Notes: generated from the letters alone by a model not told the origin. A stretch of 64,000 nucleotides of DNA from Rallus limicola (GCA_022605955.1 JAKCOZ010000005.1:51771762-51835761), one strand, 5' to 3'. Shown: positions 1 through 13,850, numbered from the stretch's first letter. Translations and numbers: made by a program.

Positions 1-3000
1 GACATATAATTGTGCTGCTGTTCCCTCAGTTGGCGTGCCAGGACGTTCCTTATATCCTTAAAATACACTATCTTCCTGGCTTTTCAAGCCGTCCTATCGC
101 ATGACAGCTTTCAGCATGAGAAAAAGAGTAAAGAGGGACTTTAACCTCAAAATACTCAGTGGATGGATTTCCAAAGGATAGCTTGTAGTTGCATCAGAGG
201 AAGCTCTGTAGGTTTTGCACCAGGGATGAGGCTGAACTAAGTGAGAGACACGTGAGATACTGGTGATGATGTGTCTCACCACGCTTTTTTCCGTCTGCCT
301 CATGTTTTGGACTACATCTTTCATTTTGCTGGGAGTCAGGAGTGAGACTATGTCTCTGGGGTATTGTGTTCCCTGTATGCCATGGGCTATTGGAGCAATT
401 AAGGGGGGGGAAGGGGGAACAAATCCAAGCAAAGCATATCTAACTGTTGCCTAATCAGATAATGTCACAGAGATGTCCTTACCCAGCCTCAGCGTTGTGT
501 TTAATGTGGCTAATTACAGCTTCTCTCACTGCTGAAAGTAAGAGTTGGAGCCTGTTCACTCTGGGGTTCCCCAGCTTTTTGGGACAGCAGCAGCTCTGTA
601 TCACCAAGCCTGGCAGCTCTTGTTCAAGGCAAGGGACCGGGATGCCCTTTGCTCATGCGAAGCCTTGGATTTATGAGCAACCATAGTGCTTGAGGAAGGT
701 CTTGGAAGAGCACCTCTCTGGTTCTCTGCCCTACAGTGAACCCCACCTGCCGCAAAAGGCTCTTGCAACGATGCCGTGGAGCTTGAGGGATCTTGCTGTA
801 ATGGTCCACAACATGCAAGCACTGTCCTTTCTGGTGTTGACCTTGCTTTTCAGCTCTGTCCTGTTGGAGGATCCACAGCTCTGCTCTCCCTTGGGTGCAG
901 TGCTTCCCGCCAAGCAGAATTGGCTCATGTTTGGGAAGATAAACAGACCTCCTACTACACTGGAGCTGGGAGTCCTGGGCTGTTGCACAAGGGCAGCAGG
1001 GTGTAACCAAACAGCCCTTCCATCACCTCTCTAACTGCCACTGCTGCAGCTGGCTCTGCAGCGCTGTAATTGCGTTCCTGTTTAATTTATAAGATGCTGC
1101 ATTCAGAGGACAGCTTTATATTCTTGTGTCTGAATAGTTGTGTAGCTCCAAGAGGGGAAATTATCACAAACCTTTCCATTCTGCACATGGTTTTGTTTCT
1201 GTATGGAGCTTCGTGTTACGAAAGCGTGTGGGACACTGTTGTTGGGGATGTGGTGTTGGTGAGCCTGTACTACACATTTGGGCAGAGGAGGTGGGGTGCT
1301 TATTAGCTAGTGGGGTGCTTGGTGCATTCCCAGCACCAGCTCCAGGTCGTGCAATGTCCAACACAGATGGATGTTAACATCTTGCCAGTGGCGGTCTGAT
1401 CCCAGACCTATTAAAAGCCCATAGGACTGAGTCTTCCCCTTCCTCCTCCCGCTTCCTCTCCCTACCTCACTGTTCAACACCTGTTTTTTGACTCATCTAA
1501 GATGTGATCACACAGGAAACTTGCAATTTTTTTTTTTTTTTAAAGTTAGGAAGTGAATTCAGCTCCCCTGGGTTTCAGTCCTGTGCTTTTTAATCACAAG
1601 GCTTTCTATCCTTTCTGCTCCATCACTTGTGACATGATGTCTCCTCAGCCGCATAAGCTTCTCCTCTGCTTCTGCCTGCCTGCAGAAACAATAGCTGCTG
1701 GAAATGCTCTTAAAGAACCCAAAATGGATGGGATTTGCCTCTGGAAAATTGCAAATCTGATCTACGTTAGGTCTTTTTGTTGTTGTTTTGTTTACCACTC
1801 GGTTATCCTTTTCCTTTAAAGAAAAGCAAAGCCCTTGTTCTTGCAGAATTCATGGCGTCTGATGTGTTACTGGCTGGAAGAAACATGCTCAAAATACCGT
1901 GTTCCTTTGTGCATCTTCTCTTTATTTTCCTTTTCTTTGTCACTGGGAGCTTAGGGAGTATAATGGGCAGATTAGCAACTGTATTTGTGGAGTAACCCAT
2001 CTTTGTGCAGGTCTGGCTAGAAACCAATTAAGCTTGTCTTGATCTCTAAATGAGATTTTTGTCCAACGCCTTACCCAACTGCCTTTTGCATCCATTAATA
2101 GCGGGGTGGGATGAAAATAGCTGAACGGGTAAAGATCGCGTGTTGGATAAGTGAGGGAGAGGGAGGCGTTGGTTGCTGGGAGCTTCCCAGGGATGCGTGT
2201 GAACTGCTGCCTCTTTGTGCAGTTGCTTCTCTAGCTCTGGTTCTTGAAACCTAGGATTAGGTCTATTTGCCTGCTAGTGTGAAATCCCCTGTGATAGCAG
2301 GCGTGGGTCAGAGGCAGACCTGCTGGACAAATAGGGCAAAGTCCTGCCAACCTGATTAATGTGCTGGTCCCCTTCCCTGTAACATCCCTGGGGCGAGGCC
2401 AGGGTGTGTTTGGGAGCTCCTCATGATGCTTGGCTGTGGATCCCCCAAAGTGCCTTGGCCTGGGTGTACCCTCTGGTCTTGGGTTGCGTTTTAGCCTAGG
2501 AAAATCCTGCAGCTTTCTGAGGGGGCACGGTGCATTGCCAGGCTGGGAGACCCTTCTGGGTGATGTTTGCTGCCACTGTGATGAAAGCCAGTCTGGGAAT
2601 GGCACTTCACTGTGATGTTTGTGAAGAGAACTGACTAAATGAAGATGCCTTTAATAAACTGTGCCTTCAGGGAACCCTTGCATCTCTGTCCTGGACTGCT
2701 TCTGCATCAAGATAAGATTGCAGAGCAGCTAGATTTATGCTCTGCTTTGGGAGATGCAGAAGGGGGAAGGGTGCAGGGATTTTTGTTTTTAGGGCCCAAA
2801 CATTCTTTATGGTCACCTTTATTTGTAACATAATCATAGGCAAGCAGCACACAGCCTTCACAGGGCTTCTTCCCTAAGCACCGAACTGTGCCGTGCCCAA
2901 ACAGTGGGGAGAGTGATCTCAAGGGAAGGAGAGAAAGAAAACTCTGGGTCAACTGAGCTTCTGCTGTTGGAAGAGATTCCATTTTCCCCAACCCAGCCCT

Positions 3001-3643
3001 CCTGGCTGCCACTCATCACTGCCACGCCAGCTCTGATCCGGGAGTGTGGGCTCTGCCAGCGGTAGGTTACGTACAGGAGTTGGCAGTGGGATCACAATGA
3101 TGTGCTCGTGCAAGGGTGTAGCTGCACCATGCAGATTCACCATAGCATACAGGACACCATCTTCTTGCACTACTTCATTGTCTCCATGGTGTATAAATCA
3201 GCTTCCCCACACTTTGCTCTCCATCACCCTGCTCTTTAAAGTAAAAAAGCTTTTATGTTACTTGTGGAAGTGCTGCTTTTCTTCTCCTCCCAGTAGAAAA
3301 GTACTCAAGAGATGCAGGTCTAATGAAATCCAGTGTCTTGCTGAAGCCTACCTACTACACTGAGAAGGATGGTCATCTTGTGGACCTTGGCATCATGGCA
3401 TGGCCAAACCCAGTCCGTTCCTGTAGAGGGGAGATTGGGTCAGCTTGGAAGTCCTAGATCCACAAAAGCCTGGATGTGGGTGAGGCAAGTGCATCACAGG
3501 CTGCCATGACAAACAGGAAAGCCTCAGGAAAATCCAAAACTGGGATGACTGGAAGATGGGTTTGGTGGTTGGATGGGGGCAGTGGAAAGAGGGGACCTCT
3601 TTAGCACCTTTCTAGCTTTAGGGCTGGGTCTGTTTTACATTTT

Positions 3644-4145
3644 CACAGAATCACAGAATTGTAGGGGTTCGAAGGCACCTCCAGAGATCATCATCACGTC
3701 CACTCCCCCTGCCAAAGCAGGGTCCTTAGGACAGATAGGTGTCTAGACCGGTCTTGATTATCTCCAGAGAAGGAGACTCCACATCCCCCTGGGCAGCCTG
3801 TCCCAGGGCTCTGTCACCCTCACTGTGAAAAAGTTCTCCCGCATATTGGTGCGAACTTCCTGTGCTCCAACTTGAGGCCATTGCCCCTTGTCCTGTCCCC
3901 ACAGACACTGAAAAGAGTCTGACATTTCCCCCTGTGTCCCACACTTCCGGTATTTATAAACATTGATCTGACCACCTCTCAGTCTTCTTTTCTCAAGGCT
4001 GAATGGCCGCAGCTCGCTCAGCCTTTCCTCATAGGGGGATGCTCCAGACCTTTAATCATCTTCGTAGCCCTCCTCTGGACTCTCCAGGAGATCTCTGTCT
4101 TTTTTTATACCAGGGAGCCCAGAGCTGGATACAATACTCATTTTG
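3644..4145 (-). mobile_element. CR1 LINE fragment, 5'-truncated
   Basis: The + strand begins with TCACAGAATCACAGAATTG followed by a GAAGGCACCTCCAGAGATCATC-like segment, which is the reverse complement of a CR1 3' end. Minus-strand translation shows remnants of the C-terminal part of the reverse-transcriptase ORF (for example [18 protein letters not shown] and LGQAAQG), broken by frameshifts. The element's 5' end stops near 4145, which is a typical 5' truncation. It is an inactive relic. Confidence 0.88.
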
Positions 4146-6235
4146 GGATGGTACTGACTGAAAATCTGGGGAATTTTAACACCAGTGAGATGGAAAAATA
4201 CCTGGTGTCAGGATCTCCCCCAGACTTCATCCTGCTGTCATGGGGCTGAGCCAGTGTGGTGCAGTGATCTGATGTGGCATGGCAGCCGTGCCCCGTGGAG
4301 ATTCTATCTCCTGGGAGGAAAATGTAAAAATAGCTACATCTTTGGCAGTGTCTTTGTAGTCTCACACAGCTCAATGAAGGAGATAAGGGATGAAATGTTA
4401 CTGGAGGAAATTAGGCAGGAAAAATGAGTGTTTTCTCAGGAGGCAGAAAGGTCTGGGAGACCCCAAGGGAAATGTCTACACTCTCCTCCCACACTGTGCT
4501 GGGGTGCAGGGGAGACACTGGAGCTGGGCTCTGGGGTGGTTTGAGGTGGTCCACAACTATCCTCCATCCTCCTCTTCCTTCCTTTGGCTGAAGGAGGTGC
4601 AGCACCATGCAAGATACACACCTTATCCTGTGCTGTGGCTCAAGGGTCTGGATGGGCAATACAAACCCTTGCAAGATGGTGACCTGCCCAAGCCTTTGGG
4701 AAGCTGTTGGACCCCTTCTGCTACCTCTTTGCTGTCTAGAGCTTTTGATGGAGCAGGTCTGTTCCTCCTCGGGGAACCAAGTTCTACAGCTAGGAGGAAT
4801 AAATCCATGTGAGACATGGTAGATGGCAGATGGGAGCTCCTGGCGTAAGCAGGCACAGCTAATTTAATCTGCGGTGGACCCGATTTCCTTTGTCTTCTAG
4901 TTGAGTTAAATATACCCTTTGAGTTGTGGTTACAGAGGCTAACTCCTGTTTTGATTATGCAAAACATGCTAACGTGGGGTGCAGCTTACTGTATCTGAAG
5001 GGAACCAGGAGGAGAGTGGGATGGGGCATCCCATGCCCAGGAGCCATGTTGCTGTCTCTTGCTAACCTGTGCCTGGACCGCGGTCAAGGTGCAGGATGCT
5101 CAGTAGAAAGCATTGTGGAGGTCCCTGGCTCTGGATTTTTAGGCAGCATGGGTTTTGGAAGCACTAGGTCATGCAGCATAACCATAAGCTTTCCATTATC
5201 TGACAGGTTTTAAAGTTTAGTAGCCATGCATGCTGCAGCTACCTGGGCATGCCTGGTGGCCTGACAGAGAAAAGGGCCTTCTGCATCTTTGTCAAATTCC
5301 TAGAGGCAGCAGCTCAGTATTTGTGGATGCAAAGGAATAAAAAAGCTGTTGGTCAGATTGAGCAGCAATTGAAAAAAGTTTTAGTCTTGGAAGGTAAAAA
5401 TGAGATTAAGTGCTAGTGGGGAAATTTAATGTATTAGTCCAAAGGTGCCATATATTCCCACATGGAATTCCAATACTGGGATTAGTATCAGCAGGTTGTG
5501 GTGATGTGTGTGTTCAGGGATGTCTCTTTGCACCCTGGTCTGTCTGTGTTGGTGCTCTGCCAGAGCTGCTCGGTGGGTCTCTGCCTTATGTCTGGAGGTT
5601 TGTCTTGTGTGACAGCATCTCAGATTCTTCTTTCTTTGGTCTCAAAAAGTTTTTTTTTTAAAAAAAAGTCCTCAAAAGATCAAAAAGTCACAACACCAAG
5701 GGGGAAAAAAGTGCTGCTATGCCTTCTCCAGGGTGCCAGCCGAAAAGCCAAGAATCACTTTTCCACTTCCTCTATTGAAGGCTTCTGAATAGCAAAGCAA
5801 GCAGCTCATCAGGAGAGCTTTAACAAAATGTGGCTCCAGGGTCTCCAGTATTAGCAACTTCTGAGTTAAATACCCAGTGACAGGCATGCAAGTGACTTAT
5901 GCTGGTATTTGCTGTAGGCTGCTATTCACCACTTGCTTATCAGCAGTGTATGACCAGCTTATCCTTGAGCGGTGGCTTTAACCCTTACCCACCTGTGTGT
6001 TGGCAGCATGGTGTGTGTGCCATGCCGTGCTCTCCTGCTCCACCATCTCAGTGTGCTGGGAGGAGCCTGGATGGCTGCAGCTGGAGGTGGGGGCTTCCCT
6101 GGGAAACGGGTGTTTGCCCTCCCTGAGGTGATTGATTGCTTTTGTTGTTTAAAAAAAAAAAGAAATAAAAAAGAACTCTGGAAAGGGATAATTAAGCTCA
6201 CTGAAGTATTTAAGTGAATGAGTTTCCCTTTAATT

Positions 6236-6274
6236 AAAAAATAATATAGATAGATATATAGATATATGTATCTC
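6236..6274. repeat. ATAG/AT-rich simple repeat
   Basis: A run of A and T passing into ATAGATAGATATATAGATAT. Just upstream, around 6150-6172, is a separate A-rich run. Confidence 0.85.
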
Positions 6275-8699
6275 ATCATGGTTCCTGAAAGAATAAGAAC
6301 TGACCTGCTTTATTCCTGGTTTGGTTTACAGATGGAGAGGGGAGGCAAATTTCACTAAAAGCCATGGGGAATAAAGGTGGGGGAATCAACTGTACCCTTG
6401 AAAGATCAGCTCCTCTGCTTCTGTGGCAGTGCCTGAGTTTGTTAGCTGAGAAGATCAAAGATCTGCTTTCCAAGGGCAGGGTAGTTTGTGCTTTCCTGAT
6501 GTTCCAGGAGCCAACCAGCAGTTAGAAGAAGGTCCCCTGGAAAGGGTAAAAGCTGCAGCAGGTAGTGGCATGTCCTCAGCCCTCTGCCCCTTTGTTCCTC
6601 CAGTGTTTGCTGGCACTGGCTCCAGCTCCATGCTCTGTCTCTCCTCTTTGCCATTTTAAATGATTTCCAGCAAGCACAGAAGTGGGGATTTGCTGGCATC
6701 TCTGTGTTTTTCTGCACTGCATGGGCTTTAGAGGGGTATCTGTGCTGGTTCTGTATTGCTTTGGGTGTGCATGGGCAGCAGGTGACAGGAAGTGCATGGT
6801 GCTCAGTGATGCTTACGGGCTCAGCCACATCATCTGAGTACCAGCCATGCCATGGCAAGAGTGCAGAGCTCGTCCTAGGACTGCAGCCCAAAGCGATAAT
6901 CCCCAAATGCTGCTGTTCTGGCCTCAAAGATATTAATGAGGGTGATTCCTGGGATAGCACATCCAGAAATCACTTGGACCTGGCAGCTGAGAATGCGAGG
7001 ACCCTCACAAAGCACAGCTTGCTCTCCCCTTGCCTGGGCTGGGATGGACTCACAGGGCTTGCAGCCTTCCCAGCTCTGGGCTCTGTAGTGTTATTTATTG
7101 TGTCCCCAAGAGCTATGAGCAGCGGCCGGTGCCCTCCATTTTGATGATGTGCACTCATGTTGGATGTTTCCCCAGTGCTGTGCACAGCCCATCACCCATC
7201 TACTGCAAGGGGATGATTGCAGGTGTCCCACGCTGCTCCAGTGAAACAAATCCAGTGAGGTGGTTGGGTGGTTTTTTTAATTCTTACCATGTAAAGGAGC
7301 TGTTTTTTCTCTATCACTCCCAAATAGGCGGGGTTGGGGGCAGGTGGTCCATCCAGGATGGCAGTTCCTCTGCCCCGAGCCAGAAAGATGCTGCAGAGCT
7401 GGGAGCCATGTCCTGGGACTGGGAAGAGGTGAGGGATGGTGTCACACCAGGGACGTGAAACCTGCTAGTGTTTTATTCTGCAAAGCCAATGCCTGTGGGG
7501 ATGGCAACCCCTTGATGATGAGTTAAGTGAATAGATGTGATGTGACACATCTATTTTGTTTATCAAAATATGAATCGGTGCCAGGGGCATGGGGTGTGTT
7601 TTGGGGAATGGGCGAGACAGCGTAGCAGGGCGTGGGGGTGACTGTGAGTCATGGGGACCACAAACACAGCTGTGTGTGTGCCTGTGTGCACTGATAACTT
7701 GAACTCATTGCTGCTGGGAGTCCCTGCCTCAGATTGCTGCCAGAGATACGGTACCCTTCATTAATCTGCAGAGATAATTGGAGTTTTAATGTTACCAGCG
7801 GGGGAGTTTGCATGAGGTGGAGGTGTTCCTAGAAGACATCTCCAGGTACCATCCTGGAGGCATCCAGCGTGACTCAGCATCTTCACTGATGTTTTTTTCA
7901 AGTGGGTCTCAAATTGGTGGCAATTTTAAACACTATGAGATGATCTGAAGACAGGGATGCTGGAAAGCGATCCCAGGAGGTGATTTGAAGCCGTGGAAAG
8001 CGGTTTGAGCTGTGATCAGCTGTGACCATTCCTGGCAAAAGCGGTTTGGGAGTGGGACCGCTGCTGAGCCCATGGTTGAGGGGCAGCACCATGTTGATGG
8101 TGCTGGTTTGACTGATAGTGCAGGGAAGTGCTCCATGTGCATAAAAGCTGAGGATATGCTTCGTGCTGGAGAAATGTGAGCTCTCCACTTGCCTTTTCAT
8201 CAAGAAGCTAGAAAATGTAGGTGTTACATCACTTTGTCAGGGGGCTGTGGTGGGCATCCAGTGGCTCTTCAGTCTAGCAACAGCCCATGCCTGGAAGGCA
8301 AAGTTGGACGTGTACTATCCAAAGCAAGGCACAGGTACATCTGTACATTTATTTATTGAGCTGCATTTAAACACCTGCAAAAAATTACCTCAGCCTCATC
8401 AGGACATCTTGGGTCCAGACCTCTGGCAGCTCCAGGAGGGAGCCTGAACTTGACAAAATTGCATTCAGCCCTCCGTGCGAAGAGAAGTGGGTAAAATTAT
8501 CAGGCTGCAGTGCTCAGGAGTCTCATACTCTAGGAGAAACCACTCTTTGGGAGCAGGCACTTCTCATGGGGTTTTACAGGGCTGGAGGAGGACAGGGCAG
8601 AAGAGCCTGGTGTGGATTGGTGCCACATCTCTCCAGGTCCCCACCTCCCTGTGCCATGGCAGACAGCCCCATTCAAAACAGTGGCACATGAGATGGCAT

Positions 8700-8719
8700 T
8701 GGCAGCAGCAGCAGCAGCC
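8700..8719. repeat. Short CAG trinucleotide run
   Basis: TGGCAGCAGCAGCAGCAGCC: five CAG units in non-coding sequence. In the + frame 8475-8897 it reads as polyglutamine, but that frame has no other coding character. Confidence 0.85.
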
Positions 8720-10681
8720 TTTGCATCCAGACCCCTGCATCCCACCCTGCGTGATGACTGCAGCCCTACACGACCAGCAAGTGGAGGTAGATGGAGCTTC
8801 TGTGGATGTAAAGCAGATGTCAAGCAGCATTTTTACCTACTTGCTTGCTGAAGTCATCTGTCAGGTCTTCCTGCTTTGTTTTGTCTTGTCCTGTTGATGT
8901 GAATGAAGTAATTTATAAGGGTGTTTTCCATGAATCAATAAATCCATGCTTGCTGCTGTGCCGGGGAGGTTTAATTTGCTCTACATCTTGCAACTGAGTA
9001 TCTCTGTCCTGAATCACACTGCAAAGTTCTGCTCTTTGGGAGGGGATGAGGATACAGCTGGACCATCTGGGAACACGCTGTGGGCAGCTGATGGTGTCCT
9101 GTTGCTTGTGCATGTCCCAGCGTAGGCTAAAGAGGTTAGGGAGAATGTAAGTGCAGCAGTTTCTCTCAGTATGCATGTGGAGCTTGAGGAATTTGCCCCT
9201 TGTGCCAGGCAATTCCTGATGTTACAAGTCTTGGGCAAACTGAAGCCGAAAATTAATGGAGGGAAGGGAGTGCTGGCTTTTGGAAGGAGACTACAGTGTG
9301 GAAATCTTGGTTACAGGTAGTTTTCCTTTGCAGATCCCTGTGTGATGCTTCCTGTTGAGAGGAATTGAAAAATTCCTGTTGCACCATGCCACCTCCCCTT
9401 CCAAAAAGTGCTTATGCAAGCCAAGGAGTGTGCATCTTCTGAAAGCAGTGCACATGTGTTGAGGAAATCTGCCGCAGGATCTGCCTGACGAAAGAGGATT
9501 CAGAATCCCAGCCCTGCTACGCATAGAGAAACCAAAGATAGCCCAAGATCCCTGATCCACAACCTGCTTCCCTTGCACTTTAATGTAGTCCGCTGGGGAT
9601 GGAGTGCTGGTCATGGGTGGCTTCATCCCCTGGGGCCCTTGCTTTGTGCTGCAGGCTGTGAGTTCAGGGTGTTTTGTTTGTGCTGAGAGGTGCTGTTGTC
9701 TCATGTGGGAGGGGGTTTCTGGCTTGTTCTTGGGGTATGATGGGTGTTCTGGGAACTTCTGAGCTGATGGAGCATGCACTGGGGTCATTTATCCCTGTGA
9801 GCACCCAGGGACCCCTCCACTTCTCTTCCAGCATGGCTCAGAGACAGTTTTGCTGCTCCTGGAGGTCTGAGCTCATGATGGGGAATCCAGAAACGTTCCC
9901 AGAGCCAAACCACTCCATGGCGAGTGGGTGTGTGCGTGCGTCGTCTCTGCTTCTCATTTCCTTCCTTGCTGCAGAGAGCAGCTGAGCTGCACGTGGGATT
10001 TCAGCGGGGTGTGTGTCCCCTCTTTGTTCCTAGAGATTAGAAAAGTCTGTGCATGTGTTTATATTAAAAAAAAAAAAAGTATATATTTTAACATAGGTGT
10101 CTGTGAGCTGTGCCACTTGGGACTGGTCTGGTTGGGTGAAGGAGGGATGTCCCTTGTAGTACTTTGCCTGATGTACCGGCAGCCATGTGATGGCCTGGCT
10201 CAGCTTGCACTTGGAAATAGCAAGCGGTGGCAGGGAGAGATCCCAAACCTGCTCAAACCCAGCTAGAAAGGCTCCCTCTGATAGAGTCAGGCTCTGGGGA
10301 GGCCCCGTCACAGTTACTTGTATCACAGCTGGTCCCAAGCTTTTCCCTGTGCGTGTTCTGCCTTTGCTGTCCCCGTTTTCCTGCACTCTTGCTGGCATGT
10401 TGAGATAAAAATGGTGCCGCTTTGGTGGCAGGGCTGGATGTGGGCTTGCTGCTCACTACACTGCTGCCCATCCTTTGGGTCGGCGAACACAAGGTCAAAG
10501 CATCGTCACGCCAATGGCAAACTGAAGCAGCCATGTAAACTCGTCATTTTAAGTAATTGCCAGGATGGTTTCTCCCTGCTCTTTCCTTCCACCCCATCCC
10601 TGTGTTTGCCCCCCCCCCATTCCCCAGCACCATGTCCTTCCCCACCCACAACCTGGGGGCAGCCTGGATCCATTCAGGATT

Positions 10682-10850
10682 TATGTTAAAAGGGAAATTT
10701 TATTTACGTAATTAAAACGTCGTATTGCTGGGTATAAAAGGGATTTGCTGCTTACTGCTGTGACTCTTCCTCATGCGTGAGGGTGAACTGATTGATTACT
10801 GGGGTTTGAGATTAAATATTCCCCCGAGCTCCACTGGCATTTAATATGGT
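10682..10850. promoter_or_regulatory. Candidate element with TATA-like motif
   Basis: TTTACGTAATTAAAACGTCG is followed by GGTATAAAAGG (TATAAAAG at 10733-10740) and later by GATTAAATATTCCCCC and GCATTTAATATGG. A TATA-like box in isolation is weak evidence for a promoter. Confidence 0.22.
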
Positions 10851-11545
10851 GGGGGAGGGCAGAGAGAAGAGGAGGAGGAAAATAATGGTTTTCCTCCAAG
10901 GCAAGTAGAGCAGGGGGATGTCTGAGCACATCCCCTTGTCATGGTCTGCATACCGTCTGCTGTCGCAGAAACTCCCAGCACTGGTGTTGTGAATCATGAT
11001 ACAGCAGGTGCCTTACCCTGCATCCATGATAGTGGGTGAGCTGCTGGTAGGCTTTGCTGTTTTCTCTCACCACTGGGTCAAACATCCCATCCCATCCTGT
11101 CCCTGTGGCTTTGCTGCATTCCAGGTCCCCGCTTGGATCCCTCCGAGCCTGGCAGCCAGGTAGACCTGCTGTCCCCTCCTTTCTCCCTCAGAGCATGCCT
11201 TATTTATTTCTTTTCCTTCATTGTTTTTGAATCCCCAGAACACCCTCTCTCTTAGTTTCGATGGGAGCAGGGGGGAAAAACCCCTGGCACACCACTCCTC
11301 AAGCGCGTGGTGGGAGCCTTGCGGTGCCAGCGCAGGTTGGAGACACCCACCTTCTCCCGCTTTCCTTGAAGTCTAATTTTAGCTGAAGGCGACGGGATCC
11401 CTCCAGGCTACGGCAGAGGTTTCCTATCAGCCTAGACCTTAAGAAACACACACAGCAAACAAAAACAACACAGAAGGGCTTAGGTTTATTTGGATGAATT
11501 CCTTTTAAAAAGGGTGTGACTTAATTTTTTGCAAGTGGCCCTAGC

Positions 11546-11601
11546 ACTCGCGCGCGCACACACAGACACACAGACACACACACACACACACACACACACA
11601 G
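11546..11601. repeat. CA/CG dinucleotide microsatellite
   Basis: Begins with alternating CG, passes into CA with CAGACA interruptions, and ends with about 14 uninterrupted CA units. Confidence 0.95.
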
Positions 11602-11799
11602 GCTTTGTTCTGCCGCAGTCGGGTATTTCAGGTCTTCCAAGATTTAATCAGAATAATTAGTTACTGTCTGTTTATACCTTCTGTTTTTGTTGCAGGGTTT
11701 CCAAAGGGCGTATTTATCTTCCAGTGCGCTGCCTAAGTGTCGCTTAATCCTTAAGCGTCTGATTTCCTCCCAAGTTATCTGTCATGCTGCTTATGTAAG

Positions 11800-11850
11800 T
11801 AAATAAAAAAAAAAAAAGGGGAAAGAAGAAGAAAAAAAAAAAAAAGAAGG
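11800..11850. repeat. A-rich low-complexity tract
   Basis: AAATAAAAAAAAAAAAGGGG followed by GAAAGAAGAAG and a further A-run. Confidence 0.85.
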
Positions 11851-13360
11851 GTGGGGAATAGTGTTTGTGGCTTCTGCTTGGGGAGAGGGGGTTTGGAAGG
11901 ATTTTTCCTGATTGTCACGGGTTTAGTTGCAAACTGCCTTTGGTTCCCAGCCTGTCATGCGGTGATCAGAGGACTGCATGTTTGGATTGGCGCTTAACGA
12001 CCAAGCCAGTTTAATGAGGTAGCTTTCAGCCAAGCCTTCATGTATACCCCACTGAACTGGCAAAAGCTGTGTTATTCCCTGTCATTTTGGGGACAGGGGA
12101 AAGGATGGGGGTTGGGGGTGAGGCTTTGCAGAGATCAAGGGCTTTTGCCTTTGCTTGTACCTTTGAATCCTTAACCTGATGGTGTCCCCTATAAAAATTG
12201 TAGCTCTGCTTGGAAATAAGTTACAACTATGAGTTTGCCAGAACTGGAAATTGTGTGGTTTTCAGCCTGTGTTTATGCGCTTGGTGTGGGAAGGGGGACT
12301 GGTGATGCACACGTTTCCTGTCTCTTTAACGTGGGAGATAAGCGAGACACAGAAAAGCACTGCAAGAGAGGACAAGATGGATGGAAAGCCTCAAAATGAG
12401 ACAGATGCGGTGCTGAACCCGCCCCTTGTTCATCCTCAGCACCTAAATGAATCACGTGGTATTTTCCCTTCAGTATTTATCCCTGAGAGCAGCTGACGGC
12501 TGGCTGGACAGTTTGCTGTTTTCCCCTTGTTTTCCCTTTTTTTTCCCAAGCTGGTGTTGGTAGGGGTTGGGTACCAGGATGCTGCCTCATCAATTGGCTT
12601 TGCTACCTCCTTTATCACGTCAGGCATGCAAACTCTGGGGGCAAGGGTTTGGGGTGCACGCTGCTTCCATGATGGGTTTAGATCCCTCTAAATCCAGAAA
12701 CAGCCATTGCCATCAGCTCCTCTGCTCTCAATGTGGTGGGGGACTGTAAATTTTCAAGGTCAGTAACTCTGTGTTAGCTCCTGTCACAGATGACGGATGT
12801 GATGAAGCGGGGCTTTGCTCTCCACCTTCCCTGGTAGGAGCTCATTAGAGAGAAGGGGCAAGGTGGAACCATCAGGATCTGCAGTTTTGGTGGCTTCAGT
12901 AGACCCAGTGAAAAGCCCTCGCATGGAGGCTAAGGTTGAAGGTCATCTCCTGTCTGCATTTGTTAGGGAGAGTAAAGATGAACCACTGTGTTGGGCTTTG
13001 TGCCGTAGTGGAGCTGAAGCTGAGCAGGTTTCCTGTGTCCCACCCACCTCACCCAGCTGCCAAGCAGTGTTTTGGGAAGATGCCTGCAAATCCTCCGTTC
13101 CACTGATGTGGCGGCTGTCACAGCTGGCACCAGGTTGCTGGGTTGCTGGTGGCTCTTGCTTTTGTGTCGGGGTGAGAAAAGTCTGATTTGATGGAAATAT
13201 TCTTGAGGAAGGCTGTCGACCTGATTTTTTTTTCCTTGATGTTTACCCAGCTGGAAAGCTGGTGGAGGTTCACAAGACACCTGAAGCGCTGGGGATGTGA
13301 TGTGCAGCATGGCCATTGCTCCTGCCCAGTATGGCCCCTCCAGCCATGACAAGGGATGCC

Positions 13361-13408
13361 GGGGGGGGGGGGGGGGGGGGAGGGGGGGGGGGGGGGGGGG
13401 GGGGGGGG
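13361..13408. repeat. Poly-G tract, 48 nt with one A
   Basis: Twenty G, one A at 13381, then 27 G. The length in a raw assembly may be inaccurate. The tract can form G-quadruplexes on the + strand. Confidence 0.97.
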
Positions 13409-13817
13409 CAGGTCTCTAATCCCCACCCTCCTGGCACGTGCCTGCCGCTTTGCTCAGCTTTTCACAGATCACAGATCTGCTTGGTTTGAAAAAGGGGAGA
13501 GGAAGAGCAGAGCTGCTGGGAGTTGAGGGTGAAAGGGAAGTGGGAAGCTCCATGGAGACAAACGCTGGGAGGAAAAGGAGAAGACCTGGTTTGTTTGCCC
13601 AGTGCTTTAGAAGCTGCTCAGTTAAATGAAGCATTCACTATGGAGCTAAATTTGGCTTTTAAATAGCTTTGGAGCACGTGAATGCTCCGTGATGCTCTTT
13701 CCTTTCTGTAGCAGGAGACACCTCTTGTCTTCATCTCTCTTTGAAGAATGTTCCCCTGCTAGAGGCCCACTTTGGGATATGGGAGGTGAAGCTTGGTGGC
13801 CATGTGCTTTCCAGAAG

Positions 13818-13850
13818 CACAGTGACAAGGAGAAGCTCCTTGTCACTGTG
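13818..13850. repeat. Perfect inverted repeat (15-bp arms, 3-nt loop)
   Basis: The left arm CACAGTGACAAGGAG and the right arm CTCCTTGTCACTGTG are exact reverse complements separated by AAG. The pairing does not extend outward. The hairpin lies in non-coding sequence of the presumed first intron. Confidence 0.95.
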
